Origin: Sphaeramia orbicularis
Taxonomy: Eukaryota; Chordata; Actinopteri; Kurtiformes; Apogonidae
Assembly: GCF_902148855.1 (NCBI RefSeq)
Contig: NC_043962.1
Coordinates: 35,943,004 to 36,007,003 of the forward strand
Reading direction: 5' to 3'
Length of the DNA stretch: 64,000 nt
Below, piece by piece: positions 34,510-48,000 of the stretch. Below the pieces are notes generated by a model. The model saw nothing but the letters and a program-made list of their open reading frames with translations. It ran no database searches and was not told the origin of the DNA. A program made the translations under genes and the position numbers. Every line of letters starts with the position of its first letter. Position 1 is the first letter of the stretch.

Positions 34510-34800
34510 ACTTTAGAACATTGTTGTCTAACTCATTTTCAGATAAGGCAAGTGTTAAATGCAGACAAATCTAAAGTTACGGTCTTCTCAAATGGAAAAT
34601 GGCTACCCTCTCAGCTCCCTAAAATTAAAACAGCTGAAGGGAAAGAAATCCAAGTGGTGTCATCTTACAAATACTTAGGCATTATTATTGACGAAAATCT
34701 GTCCTTTAAGCAGCACATTGAGCATCTAGTCCATAAACTAAAGCTAAAACTTAGTTTTTCTCTTCAGAAATAAATCCTCTTTCTCTGTTCATACAAGGAA
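34510..34800 (+). mobile_element. LINE reverse-transcriptase fragment
   Basis: An open stretch encodes LNADKSKVTVFSNGKWLPSQ and then VSSYKYLGIIIDENLSFKQH. The LN.DK.K and YKYLGI.ID..LSF.QH words mark the end of the reverse-transcriptase domain of non-LTR retrotransposons. Only this part is left and it ends at a stop near 34773. Confidence 0.75.
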
Positions 34801-35742
34801 ATGAGTAATTTCTGCTACTTTTTTACCTCTAACTCTGCCCGCTTAGATGACAAGCCTACTAACAGAGAGGTGATAGAGAGGTGATGCCTTTTGAAAAATA
34901 AACCTTTATGTTAAAAAAGAAAATTGAGCAGGTCCCTCAGGTCGATTCCAGGTACATTTTTATCTCAATCGTTGTCGTTATGCGAGTGCGCCTGAAGAGC
35001 TTCAAATGGCTTTGCTTTTTTTGGATGAAACTTTGTGTTCCCCTTTAATTTCTAAACTTTTTGCTCTTATAAAACATAATTTTAGGTCTTTATAGCATAA
35101 TACAATGTAAATTATTGTGATAAAAAATGAAAAAAATACTCATGAGTATATGTAGATATGTATTTTACCCTAGCGATAAGGTGCTGTGCTGGAAAAATTA
35201 GAAAACCTGAGCCTTAAAAGTGCTTGAGAAGTGCTTGAATTTTACCTTGAAAAATGTGTTCAAACCCTGTACAATTTTTCATTAATTAAATACATCATGC
35301 ATACTAATTTAGCATTTGGTCTCTAATTCTGAAAATGTTTACATGGCCAAAAAAAATGAGTATTCCTCTGATATTCCAGTTCACATGCAGCTGTTTACAC
35401 ACAGTTTTCCCCTGGTGGCAGATGTTCCACTGTGTGAGCTCAGCCTCTGCCTTTTGTTCTTCAATAACCTTCTGGAAAAAGGTTGACTTTTGGATATTTG
35501 CTCATACCCATAAACCTGTTGACATTCTCCATCATAATGTTAAACAGTAGGTGTGTTTCTATTTGTAAGCAGAGTTGTGGACTTTTTTTTAAGAGTAACC
35601 ATCTGTCCCACAGAGGATCTTTGTTTGTACACCAGCTGACCGTAAACAGTGACCGTGCAACAAAACGTGCTAATTAGATTCATTTTTCTGAATGTCCTGT
35701 ATACATGTCCAAGTAATCCTCATAAAACTGGAATGATATCAA
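34801..35742. other. Intergenic spacer, nothing recognised
   Basis: AT-rich, with no convincing coding region and no clear element ends. Confidence 0.35.
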
Positions 35743-36016
35743 TACAGCTGAAACAATTAATTGATTAAAAAAATTATTCCATGACAATTTTCCTAAAACA
35801 AAGCTTTGTTTTCTTTAATGTTGGTTGTTTATTTTATAGATATTTTCAAACTGTTGTTGTTTCAGCTGATTCTGGAATAAAGGACAAGTTATTTGTAATC
35901 ATCAGACACGTCTTTTTGACATTTTTAGTTGTTTTTTTTTTCACCTATTCAAGTAGTTGATTAATCGAATCAAAGTAAATCATCAATTACAAAAATAATC
36001 GATTGGTGCAGCTCTA
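35743..36016. mobile_element. Short hAT-type MITE
   Basis: Left end TACAGCTGAAACAATTAATT and right end (reverse-complemented) TAGAGCTGCACCAATCGATT are imperfect inverted repeats. Flanks GATATCAA (35735-35742) and GATATCAG (36017-36024) make an 8-bp target duplication with one mismatch. Confidence 0.8.
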
Positions 36017-36131
36017 GATATCAGCATATGCCACATTTCTGAATCAGAAAATGCTCCATTCATAAAATTCCATCATATCCTGGCAGAATTTGCTGTTCAC
36101 ATAAAGACTGTTGAATTAAGAACACAGTTAA

Positions 36132-36665
36132 CCCATAAAGACCCAAACAGCAACTAGCAACCAAAACCATCTACTGATCTAAAATGTTTAATAACTTCTG
36201 ATCCACTAATCCTATCAAAACATGTAAATAATTGGTGTAAAATACAGTTTGTCATCTTTTCATGGTCATCAGATATGACCCATTTGGACATTCAGAGGCT
36301 CTGTAGTGAACATGGAAACACTGTCATCTTCTGCAACATTGATTCACCAGTAAAACCCATGGAGTTGGATCAATGACAGTGGATGGAGACACTTATTTTT
36401 GTGTTAAGTTATTGATATCTTTGCTTAAAAAGGCATTTTTTTTCCAGTTTTCTTTGTTTTTTAACATAATAACCTCAACTTTAAAATCTGAGCTTCCATG
36501 AACATCTACATGATTGGCAAATTAATATCAGGAAAATATATGAAAAATGCAAAATTTATGGGCTAATATTATAATAATACGTGGCGATAAATCATTTATT
36601 AAGATTAAATCTAGAGGAAAATTCATTTGGGAACTGCCACAAAAGTAGCACTGGGTCTTTATGGG
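36132..36665 (+). mobile_element. piggyBac-like MITE, family M3, complete copy
   Basis: TTAA (36128-36131) precedes CCCATAAAGACCCA, and TGGGTCTTTATGGG is followed by TTAA (36666-36669). The 14-bp ends are perfect inverted repeats and TTAA is the piggyBac target. The 534-bp body is non-coding. A second copy at 59626-60838 is interrupted by another MITE; a fragment lies at 30297-30545. Confidence 0.85.
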
Positions 36666-36718
36666 TTAAATTCAGAATGACAGTGAAATATTAGGGTGCA
36701 TGTACATAGGCTTTAAGT

Positions 36719-37451
36719 CACAGATGTCAAACATGTGGCCTGGGGGCTAAAACCGGCCCGACAAAGGGTCCAATCCGGCCCTTGGGAGGAATTTGTGAAA
36801 TGCAAAAATTACACTGAAGATATTAACAATCAAGGATGTCAAAATCATTTTAGGTGAATTCAATCTAAAGTGGGTCAGACCAGTAAAATACTTTCATAAT
36901 AACCTATAAGTAATGAAAAGTGCGAATTTTTCTCTTTGAAAAAAAAAAAAAAAAAAAAAAAAACTAAAGAAAAAACAAGCACTTAAATTATACAAAATGT
37001 TTACATTTACAGACTAGCCTTTCACAAAAAAGTGAATAACCTGAACAAATATGAACAACTTTAAATGTCTTAATAGACGTATGTGGAGTTTTAATAATAT
37101 TCTGCCTGTTATTAAATGTTTTGTGTATTTGTAGATCCATTGTGATCTGTAAGTTGTAATGCACATGTATAAATGATAAACTAAGGCATAATGTTGTAAA
37201 AATTGCACTTATTTTTCTTAAGAATTTTCAGGGTGTTTATATTTGTTCATGTTATGTTCAAGTACAGTTGTAGATGTAAACATTTTTATTACAGAATCTT
37301 ACTTTTTTCACTCAAAAACAGAGAAAACTTAGGAGTCGACATTATTCATAAGTTCTTATCCTATTATTTATATTATTTTACTGGTCCGGCCCACTTTAGA
37401 TCATATTAGGCTGAATGTGGCCCCTGAACTAAAATGAGTTTGACACCCCTG
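36719..37451. mobile_element. hAT-type MITE, family M2, complete copy
   Basis: Ends CACAGATGTCAAAC and GTTTGACACCCCTG are inverted repeats. The 8-bp duplication CTTTAAGT is perfect (36711-36718 and 37452-37459). It contains an A homopolymer at about 36942-36963. Non-coding, 733 bp. Confidence 0.9.
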
Positions 37452-37459
37452 CTTTAAGT

Positions 37460-38659
37460 GTTTGGAAATGTGTCTAATGACCACTAGATGCTGCTCCAAG
37501 CTCTAAATATACTGTCTGTACTGGTACTAATGCAAATCATCCAGCTTTTCAACATGCATGCTGTGCTTTTTCACTGCAAATTAATACAAAGCCAATCTGA
37601 GTCATTACCGCTGTTCTGTGGTGACATATTTGTAGCGTGATGGGAGTGGTTTGTTCCAGGATGACATCATCCTCATTCATAGGCCACAAGGCGTCCCTGG
37701 ATAATTTGATGAGTATGAAAATGATGTGAATAAAACGCTGTGATCTTCACAATGACTAGATGAAAACCCACCTGAACACTGACGGGAGGTGTTAGGACAG
37801 GGTATCAGATGTGTCACAGCATTTACACCATCATCATCATATGACCCATGTGTATGTTGACAAAATCTCAGCGACAAGCAGTAAATCAACCTCCGTCCAT
37901 ATGTATGTGTGGTGATATCCATCCATCAAATCTTAAGCATATGGTGGACAGATCTGGGCAGTGTAGCATAAGGCATATGACTCAAACATATGCAGGTATT
38001 AATGAAGGCAAATAGTGAAGAAATACCATACGCTTTGTTTGCATTCCCAAACTCAGACCTGCTGTTCGGTACATTCTTTAAGATCGAGTTGTATGTGGGA
38101 CATCTCTGTAGGAAGCACCTGCCTATCTCTGCTTCAACTCATGAATCTGACCCACAGCTTCTGCCTCCGCTGCGACATTCCCAGCATGACTCAAAATCCT
38201 ACATCTCCGCTGTCTGCGCCTCACTCGGACCTGTCACCACTTTTCCCCTCCGCCTTAAAGACTTGTCTTAAAGGCATGTGTGCTTATAGTGATCACCAGC
38301 TACAGCATGAACCAAAAGATCAGTTAAATGGTTGTTTTAATGGAACTAGTCTTTCATTGGTGCTATTGGTGATTTAGTGATTTATTCTGAACATTTCAAT
38401 GAAATTTAACATATATGCACTTGCAAAACATACATAATAATACAAATATCAAAAATCATAACAATCTTAGTCAGAAGAAAAGCACAATAATTCCATTGAC
38501 ACGCCCGAAAAGGGGTGGGAAGAAGTATATTCACTTCAGCTTCCTCTAAGGACTCAGCTTCATGGCTTAGACTCACCAAAGAAATTGAATCTTTGTTTCA
38601 GTCATTGTTAATACAGTCTGATTCTGTATAAATATAATGGAACACTAAATCTATTTTGG
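37460..38659. other. Intergenic spacer
   Basis: 37460-38380 is slightly richer in GC, with a 120-codon frame at 38015-38377 that has no recognisable domain. 38390-38650 contains GACACGCCCGAAAAGGGGTG, a word I associate with a fish LINE-related repeat on one strand. No gene is supported. Confidence 0.35.
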
Positions 38660-39055
38660 GGAGGCAAGGGGTATTGTTTTTGGTTCGATTTGTGTCTTTG
38701 CTTTTCTTTTTTAACACTCTAACAGCAAAACTATTGGTTGAATTCATACCAAGTTGGGTTTAAAGATTGCCAGTGATCCAACTTAGATGTGGTTACATTT
38801 TGGGAAAAGTAGGTCAAAGTTCAATTTTTTAATGAATTTTTAAAATCTTTTTCATCTCCTATTTACTTATAATGGGCAAAATTTCAAATGGCTATAAAAA
38901 CATAATTTTCTTTTGTTTTTACTTCAAACTTGGCACATATATAGAGGCAGTTGATATGCTGACATCAGCACACACATAGACATGATGACATCAGCTGGAT
39001 CGATGCCAAAATACGTGCAAGGGGCAGGGTTTGTCGTGCCTGGCATCACTTGTTT
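38660..39055 (-). repeat. Interspersed repeat, family R1, copy 2
   Basis: This is the reverse complement of much of 32870-33440: it has AACACTCTAACAGCAAAACT, TGGTTACATTTTGGGAAAAG, AGACATGATGACATCAGCTG and GCAAGGGGCAGGGTTTGTCG. Confidence 0.75.
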
Positions 39056-39118
39056 ATGTTTTATATTAACTTTTTTTATATATTGTAGTATATTTAGGTA
39101 AAACTGCATTTTAATCAA

Positions 39119-39217
<99 letters not shown>
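39119..39217. repeat. (ATCT)n microsatellite
   Basis: About 24 uninterrupted CTAT units. Confidence 0.95.
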
Positions 39218-39329
39218 TAAAGTACAACAAAAACTATTTATATGTACAAAAATCTAACTCTATACTACAGATGAGAAATATGTACAACAAATAAGGATAT
39301 ATACAGATAGATAGTTGGTTTTTCTACAG

Positions 39330-39795
<466 letters not shown>

Positions 39796-39997
39796 TTCTA
39801 AATCTGTTCTTTTTCTGCAGTAACACATTGCTGTTATTTTTAAAACTTGACAAATTGTTCTTATAATTGTTCTTCTAACTGTTAAAACAAATATCGAATA
39901 AAATATCAAACAAAATAATCGTATCAGTTATCTAAAAACAAATATGAAGAGGAGAAAATGACAATGACACTAGGGACGAAGTTGTAACTAGCACATA

Positions 39998-40360
39998 CAG
40001 TCACAGAAAAAATTATTAGACCATCAAAAGTCATCAAAAACAATGGTTATATAATCAAGTACTACCTCCTGTGTGTATCATGTGACTAAAACAGACAAAA
40101 GAAAACATGGAATGACTAAAAGCACTGTTTTTGTCAGTACACTGCCATAGCTATTGATGTAAGAACTGAAGTGATTATGGTTATTATCAAGAAAACATGG
40201 AAAATAGATAGATATCAGCTCTGAAATTAAACTCTTATGAGCTATTTTTGTTGTTATCATTATACTTGTCCAAATAAATGTACCTTTAGTTGGACCAGGC
40301 ATTAACATGAACAAGAAACTGAAGAAAACAAGGGTGGTCTAATAATTTTTTCCGTGACTG
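39998..40360 (-). mobile_element. TA-flanked MITE, family M1, copy C
   Basis: Ends CAGTCACAGAAAAAATTATT and AATAATTTTTTCCGTGACTG with TA on both sides (39996-39997, 40361-40362). In reverse orientation relative to copies A, B and D. Confidence 0.88.
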
Positions 40361-40362
40361 TA

Positions 40363-42120
40363 TTTAAAACACTGATTCAGAAGACTGAATCGGCTCTTTA
40401 CTTAACTTGATTATTTGAATTTTTGTTTTTATTAGTTGTGAAAAAAGTTCATATCGGTCCCTCAAGGCACTTTCAAAGAATATCTCAAGAAGTTATTCAG
40501 TTTACGATCTGAGGTTTTTCACACGTAGCCAGATATCCACACTTGATTAGTGCTGCAGATAAGTTTACATCAGTCGAGGAAAAAAACTGTGCTGTTTGGC
40601 CCCTTTGTTTTTTTTTACTAATATCTTCATGTGTGAAGTGCAGGATGCAATAGCAGGAGTGACTGGATTCTGGGGAAAAACTTTCTGTTGTGGTATTAAA
40701 ATGACTAAATCAAACAAAAACACCATAAAACCTGCCATTTTCAGTCCATAGTCAACAGGTTGTTTTCATGTAATGAGGACGATTTTGGAAACAGTAACAC
40801 ACAATTAGCAAAAGGAAGAGGAATTCTGCCTGAAATAGTCTGGAATATTCTAACAGTACATCTATCTGATCATATTACAGATGTTTCGATGAGCAGAAGC
40901 TTATTTATTTGAATGAGAAGAATAATAAAACTATGAGCGGATTATAACAATTAACTAGTAATTAACATTCAGTTCAGTTCTGATCTGTTTTTATGCTAAA
41001 TTGCATGTTTTTATTGTGATTCACACTTTAATTTCAATGTTTCCCCTCCATCCTTTACACCCATACGGACTCCCATATCAGTGTTTTCATGCCTGAGGTG
41101 AACCCTGGTACCAGATCAACTACTGACCGTGTGTTACCACTGAAAGCCATTAAATGCTACTAAAATTAGAATTGTGCAACCACTGCTGTTGGAGCCAGCA
41201 CCCTGGAATAAATCTTAAAATGTTGTGTTACACATGGAAAGTTTGGCTACCTTAAACCTATTTTTATAGCACAAGTATTAATATGAGAGGGGCTCCAGCA
41301 GCCAGAGAATGGTCTAGAAGACTTTCTGATGGCTAATCCACAGCCCACAGTAGCAATCCAAGATGAAACGCTAACCATGCTTGGCTGTGATTATGTGGTA
41401 TTTATAGTCAACAGAAATGTGAGCTAGTTAAGCACTTTATTTGGAGCAATGGTTACAAGTGATATCAAAGTTTCATTGCAGGTTTCTCTCTTTTGAACTT
41501 GTTTCTGAACTCATCAGACTCTGGATGTAGCGGGTTCGACGCACTTTTGGTTTTGATGTTTGCAAAAACCAAAAAAAAATAGGGCTACTTTTTCAATCTA
41601 ATAGTTGTGTTTTGATTTTTTTTTTTTTTTTTTTTTGGTTGTTTGGTTAATTTATTAAAAAATAAAAATAAAAATTGGGGTTAAAAATGTGTGTTAGACG
41701 GGTAGAAGTCAGCTGGTTCTTGGATTTTACATTCGCAGCTGGATGATAATGGTTGGTCCATCACTCAAATTCAGGTAAAAATTCTTGCTAAACTTAAACT
41801 TCTAGATTTCTTACTTTGTTACGTACTTCCATTGGATTCTGTTCTTTTTAAAGGAGAAACATCTATATATATATATATATATAAAAACGGGATTTTTTCT
41901 TAATCTGTACACAATGCAACAGACATTTTTCCTCAGTTGTGCCTTTGATTTGAAGCTTAGAAGACTTTAACATGCTAATTTGTGATTTTATGCTGCCATG
42001 TTTTCGCAGGACATTAAAGATCTGAACTGAACTGAAGTGTTTAGGAAAGAACGTCAAGTCTTCCTCGGCTCCCATCTCAAAAATGTGTAGCCTCGTCGGC
42101 TTGCGGACCAACTCTTAACC
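40363..42120. other. Intergenic spacer
   Basis: No gene seen. It has T and A homopolymer tracts near 41570-41640 and a (TA)n run at 41863-41882. A sequence at 42008 (GCAG|GACATTAAAGATCTGAA) looks faintly like the start of a troponin I exon 5 but cannot be extended. Confidence 0.4.
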
Positions 42121-42420
42121 TTTAACTGAGGTGTTAGGCAGCTGTGGAAGAGGCGACTCTGCTGCTAATTTCCTTGAGCTTAGTAGAAATTCCACAGCTG
42201 AAATCTTTCATGGAAGGCGACAACAGAGACAGAGATCGGGGTTTGACGTCTCGCCAGCTTTTAAGGACGAGACCTTGAAGAGACAACTGTCGCAAATAGG
42301 TAGAGGGACTGTTTGTGTTTCCCATGTCGGTGCTTTTAGACTTTTAGAATCAGCCTTGAAGACACATGAAGGAGGTTGGGTCAGTTGAGAAGGTTTAGTT
42401 TGTTGACACCAGTTCACATC
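42121..42420. other. GC-richer block upstream of copy 3
   Basis: This 300-bp block stands out from the AT-rich surroundings and has no repeat ends. It carries two CAGCTG E-boxes (42139-42144 and 42195-42200). Short frames are open on both strands but none resembles a known protein. It may be conserved regulatory DNA about 1.2 kb upstream of the copy 3 promoter, or a non-coding exon. Confidence 0.3.
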
Positions 42421-42742
42421 ACAAGTATTCTCTTTAATATTTGTTTTTGGAAGGTTGACAGAAAAAAAAAGTCACATACAACAAAAGCCACTTGGGATTA
42501 GGTGTTGGATTTCATATTCAGTATACTTACTATCTGTGGTGTTTTCTCTTAACATTACATAATCTGCTTGTTTTCATATCCAGTCTGTAAGTGGTTACAG
42601 AGTCTTTAAATATGGTTTTGTATGGGTGCAGTTCTTTAACCATTTCAAATCAACATTTATTGCACTTAAACTATCTTATTGTTAATCATCAGGTGTGATT
42701 TCTGTGTGCCTTTGGGTGTTTTGACAGATGAAACCCCCTTAA

Positions 42743-43246
42743 CCCTTTCATGCACAAATTATGAGAACCTTAATCAAACATTTTTCCTTAGTGTTTTTAT
42801 TCCTGTTTAGGGATGAAAAAAACAATGTGATTGAAAATTTTCCTCTGAAAAAGAAATTTAAAAAATACAATTAAAATAAAATAAAATAAAAAATACATAA
42901 AAAAAAGAATAATGAAAAAAAAAAAATCTTATGAACCTATTTTTCATGAAGTTGCAAAAATGTCCACTCAGCTGGACACCATACGTTCAATTTTTGACGC
43001 ACAGAAACATGTATTTACTGATAAATTGTGTGAAAACTTTGGGGAGGGCTTGTGATTCTGGGGATTTATGCTCAGGAGAGATCTACATAATGTTACCAAT
43101 TTATGTCAGAAAAGATATGTAGTGTCTTAAAACTTTAATACAGATATGTGTAAAAAAAAAAAGAAAAAAAAAAAACCAACGAAAAGAACAACAAAATCCA
43201 GCTGTAGAATAGCTGTCCACTGTAGTGACCAGTGTACATGAAAGGG
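42743..43246. mobile_element. piggyBac-like MITE (CCCTTTCATG termini)
   Basis: TTAA (42739-42742) then CCCTTTCATGCACA, and TGTACATGAAAGGG then TTAA (43247-43250). The termini are inverted repeats. The 504-bp interior is A-rich and non-coding. Confidence 0.85.
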
Positions 43247-43394
43247 TTAAACTTCCTTAAAATGCAGAAATAAATGAACGCTTGGTACTTTCTTGAGTTA
43301 GGTCTTGATCCCCCCTGAGGTTTTCAGCTCTGGTGGTTTTATACTGTTGATCATCATCCTTTTTCCTCCTTTTATAGCGTCCTGATGTCAGCAA

Positions 43395-43584
43395 GTGGAG
43401 TCCTAAAATGATATCAGGCTCCTCCTCGATGCCTCCTGATTTACTTGGTGAAGTTGGCAGGGGATGATGATATTTCAGGAGCTTGCCGGCCGATTGGCCT
43501 GAGGATCCTGCATTTCCATAAAGAGGACCTCCATATCCATATCAGAGCTCTCATATATATTCACCCCGCAGTGATTTCCTCCCA
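43395..43584 (+). promoter_or_regulatory. Promoter of troponin I copy 3
   Basis: It has CAAGTG (E-box) and CCTAAAATGAT near 43392-43412, GATGATATTTCAGG (about 43465-43479), CGATTGGCC (43491-43499), CATTTCCATAAAGAGGACCT (43511-43530) and a TATA box CATATATAT (43552-43560). The block order matches the other copies, but the clean MEF2 box of copies 1 and 2 is not obvious. Confidence 0.7.
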
Positions 43585-43634
43585 CTGCTACTGGCCACTG
43601 CAGCCCTCCTCCTCGTCTGTCTGTTTTGCCGTAG
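43585..43634 (+). other. tnni2: Non-coding first exon of copy 3 (5' UTR)
   Basis: The start is estimated from the TATA box. The exon ends at GCCGTAG|GTGAGC (intron from 43635). The copy 4 equivalent ends TTGTAG|GTGAGA, so copies 3 and 4 share a donor type that differs from copies 1 and 2. Confidence 0.55.
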
Positions 43635-45024
43635 GTGAGCCCAGTTTTCCTGCCTTCCTCCTCCTCTTCCTCCTCTTCCTCCTCTTCCTCTCTGCATGCC
43701 AGACCAGTGCCGGTAAATGGATATGAGCCAATTGGTGTTTTTTTGGGGAGACTTGTTGGTAAAGTGCTAAGGTGATGAAAGTCCTGACCCCTGGAGTTTG
43801 TTAATAAGTGAAAGGAGATGTGATCCAGGATAAAAGAGACCACTTTTAATGAGCTGAGATCATGTGATGTTCTGTTTGCTGTCGGCTGAAGATTCAGTTT
43901 TGGCTTCATTAAGTAAAACATTAAAACTAAAACATTTTGAAGTGTTTTGACCCTAGAAATAAGAATGTCATATTATTCTATTGGAATATGGCTTTTTAAT
44001 GCCACAACAAGCACTATGTTTGGTCTTATGTGTGTCCTGGTTTGCCATTTTGTTTTTTTTAAATACTCTGTTATTTATTTAGAAGAGATGATCTGATTTT
44101 ATTGATTTATGAGTGTAAATATGGGTTTAGTGGATAATTTGGTGTCCCGTTCAGCTAAGCATTAAGCATAGTTTGCACAGTTTGAGATTGTTTCACTCAG
44201 TTTTTCACATTTCAAAGATTATGAATGGACATATTATTGGGTTTTTATGGTCACACCTAAAAACACATCTATGCAGTTGGATTTGATGTTACTGAAGCCT
44301 TGTTTGGGCAAGAAAAGCAAGAGATGAGTTGTTTATTTTGGTTTGCATTACCAATTCTAAGTATTCAGTTAATTTTGTGAGGTGAAAAGCTTTCTACTGG
44401 ACTCTGTTGATGAGGATAAATGTATTTTTTTTATCTGAAAAATGCATATTGCTGTATGTTTTTACCCTGTAAAAACCATTAGAATAATCCAGCGCTGTTT
44501 TTAATTCTGTCTGTTTAGATGTGTGCAGGTCATGACGTTCCTAGACTTTTGAATACGAAGGGAAACTTAAGCTGTGAATTGTTTAAGAAAAAATAACTCC
44601 TGAAATTCAAGTCTGGGACTGAGTAAGTCGTTGGGATGCATTTGTTTTTGCAGCCTTGCAGTGAGAGTTTGTGTACTGACCGTCTGGTGTCGGCAGATAA
44701 CTCGCTGTCGCAGCACATTCTGCAGCAGGGATCCTGCTCTTATTTATGAAAGGAATTGAAGTGTTAACTCCCAGAGGATATTTAGTTTTGAACACCTGTA
44801 AAGGAGCTTAGCGCAGGCGTCAGCGGTAACATTTGACCCTCGGTGATTCCAAACTTAGCTCTGTCATCACTCAACCCAGTCCATCAACTGTTTTATTAGA
44901 TCACATTTCATACAAAGGCGGGTCTGCATGACTCTGATATTTAAGCAGAGTGCAGATGATTGCATCGTCTAGTTTCTCCGATCTCAATGAGTTTTCCTTC
45001 TGTTTGGTTTTTCTTTTCAAACAG
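43635..45024. other. Intron 1 of copy 3
   Basis: A CCTCTT repeat occupies about 43660-43690. No transposon ends seen. The downstream part (44640-44990) is less AT-rich and has a CAGATG E-box near 44953; an intronic enhancer is possible but not shown. Confidence 0.4.
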
Positions 45025-45049
45025 GTTGTGAAGAAAAGAAACCGCCAAC

Positions 45050-48000
45050 ATGTCTGAGTAAGTGTTGCTTTTTAATTATTTCTTTAAAATGTTCTGTAAT
45101 GAAGTCAAAATATGCACCATTTACAGACTAACTCCACTTAAATAAATAGTGTAATAGTTGTGTTTAAAGTATCAAATAAGCAATATCCATATCTGTGTAG
45201 TGTGATGATGAGTGATTTATCATTCATTCCAAAAAATGTCGAAAGGTTTGTCATTATTAATTGGTCCTTGGTGAAAAAGTTCAAGTAAAATCATTATGAA
45301 TGTTCAAATAATAAAGTTTGAATTGATTTGGGTCTTATATAAGCAGTGACACTAATCATTTTATTTTGGGGATCTACAAAAAAATGATGAAATGTGAAGT
45401 CTGTGTAGGTTCTCATTTGCCCAGGTTATCATTCTTCTTGGTAGTTCTTCTCAGTTCAGCTGGACTGGTTTAGTTCTTTTGGTCCTTTCAAGTTCCTGTA
45501 CCAGTCGTAGAGTGTCTCCAAAAGAACTAAACCAGTCCAGTTGAACTGAGAAGAACTACCAAGAAGGATGAAATGTGAAATGTAGATATTAATATGGATA
45601 ATAAATGGTTGGATCTCACTGGTGTTTCCAAAGAAACATTGGAATTGTACAGGAAAGGAGAGAGAGAGTTGACTAACATCTTTGAAATGATACTAAGAAA
45701 TGCAACTCTTCAACTAAAAGCCACCATGATTTTGGTAACAACAAAATGTTTTATGCTGTGGACAGGAAAAAGATGACTTCAAGCCGCAGGCATCATCTAA
45801 AGGTATGTCTGCATCTCTTCAGTCGTGTCTTTGTGGTGTCAGTCACTGTAATTACCTCAGACTGGCTTACAATAGATTTTGTCCATGGTAAAAAAGTTTA
45901 CTGTTCTGCATGTGTAGGACTGTGATGTGTATGAGGTAGATCCTGCTGTTTACACTGTGTACACAACATTTACACCAACTGTATACACTGTTTACATGGA
46001 CAGTCAAACTACAGCTCAATATCACACAGATCTATATTTACCAAAACATACAACCATGATTTATGTGTTCTGTTAGGTGTGTGTGGTCCATTTTTTCAGC
46101 TTAACCTCTAAGGCGCCCTCTGCTGGGGAAAATACTCAACACTCAATATAACATGAATGTAGGATGCAGAGGAAACTTCACCTGCAGGAAAAAAAATTAA
46201 AAAAAATAAATAAATAAATAGACTAAAGATTTAGAAATGTGTAGATGTGTAATAAGAGGAGGATCTAATTCCAGAAATATATCCATCCATCCATCTATAA
46301 CACAGGTGTCAAACATGCGGCCCGGGGGCCAAATCCGGCCCGCCAAAGGGTCCAATCCGGCCTGTAGGATGAATATGTGAAATGCAAAAATTACACTAAA
46401 GATATTAACAATCAATCATTTTACTTTAGGGGCCATATAAAGCCCTACTTTAGTCTCAAGTGGGTCAGGTCAGTAAAATACTATCATAAAACCTACAAAT
46501 AATGACAATTCCGAATTTTTCCACTGTTTTAGTGTAAAAAAAGTGAAATTACATAAAAATGTGTAAATTTACAAACTAGCCTTTCATAAAAAAAAAAAAA
46601 AATTAAAAACTAGAGATGTCCTAAGAGAAGTAAGTGCAATTTGACTAATATTCTGCCAGTTACTAAAATATTTTGTGTAGTTGCAGATCCATTGTGATCT
46701 GTAAGTTGTAATGCACATTTACAAATGATAAACAGAGGCAGAATATAGTTAAAATTGCACTTATTTTTCTTAATAAATTTCAGTTTTTTCATAGTTGTTC
46801 ATGTTATTCACGTTTTTAAAAGGACGGTTTAGAGATATAAATGTTTCCATAATGTAATTTTACTTTTTTCTCTATAAAACACTTAGAAATGTTTGGAGTA
46901 GTCATTATTTATATGTTATTATGTTATTAATTCACTGGTCCAGCCCACTGCAGATCAGATTGGGAGGATGTGGCCCCTGAACTAAAATGAGTTTGACACC
47001 TGATCTAAAATGTATATATCACAAGCTAGCTATTTCATGTCGAGACCTATTTTTGGTTATGTAGGGAAAAAAAATAAATCTTTTTTTTAGATTAGTGACA
47101 AAATAATCTTAAATTCCAATGAAGTCATGCTTAAGCAGAGGGTTAAATACTTTCTTTCAGAAATTTCCATTGGTTTAGCTCATTTGATTAATTAGTGATT
47201 AAAAAAAACATGTTTTTCGAGAAAAGTGAAATTCCCTACATAACCGGCACCATCTGATATTAAAATGCTTAAAAAAGCAATTCACACCAATTTTTCAGAC
47301 AAAATTATTTTTATAATGATAAAAGGATGTATAAAAGGTTATAAAATTATAATGAAAATAGAAATATATGATTGAGATTTCAAATTACAGCAATGATAAG
47401 TTCTGTTATTATTCATTCCTAAAGAACTTTCCGAGGGACTGAATTTAGTTCATATAAAAAGTTCCGTAATTTTCTTGAGAATGCTTTTTTGGCAAAAATG
47501 TTAATGGATTTAGAAACTTAATTTGTTATACTATTGAACTACAAAAAGTTTGAATTCATTATCTCGATTCTAATTTTTTGATTCAAAGTCAATGGGCGCG
47601 TGACTTGACCCATATATAATGTAATGTAATTATGTTTACATCTGCTTATATACACCTGATAAGAAGAATCACTATGTTTTTGGTACCTTAGAACGAACTA
47701 TTAGGATTTAAAGGGAGCTAGTCATCTCTAAAGAGTCATCTTGCCACCTCCTTTTTTCAACTTTATAGAAAACAGTATCTAGTTTTAAGGTGCATTACTA
47801 TTACCTACTATTTTACTGAGGGAAATAGGTGTTCAGATGGTTGCAGTCTGCAGTTTCAGTGCTAGATGTCACTAAATATCACACATTAAGCATTTAAGTT
47901 TTCTGAAAACCTGTTCAAACATTTATTTACTTGTGAAATATTTGACTTAATATTTATTGTTTAATGGCCACACTTTGTGTTTGATATTTGATATATATGA

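Noticed and set aside
38015-38377. 120-codon frame
   Set aside because: No recognised domain, no splice context, overlapped by another frame on the same strand; insufficient to call a gene.
42008-42040. GCAG|GACATTAAAGATCTGAA resembling the start of troponin I exon 5
   Set aside because: The similarity covers under 20 bases and cannot be extended into the conserved inhibitory peptide; likely chance.
43475-43921. 148-codon minus-strand frame
   Set aside because: Contains a poly-Glu run from the CCTCTT repeat and is antisense to the copy 3 leader exon and intron; no homology.
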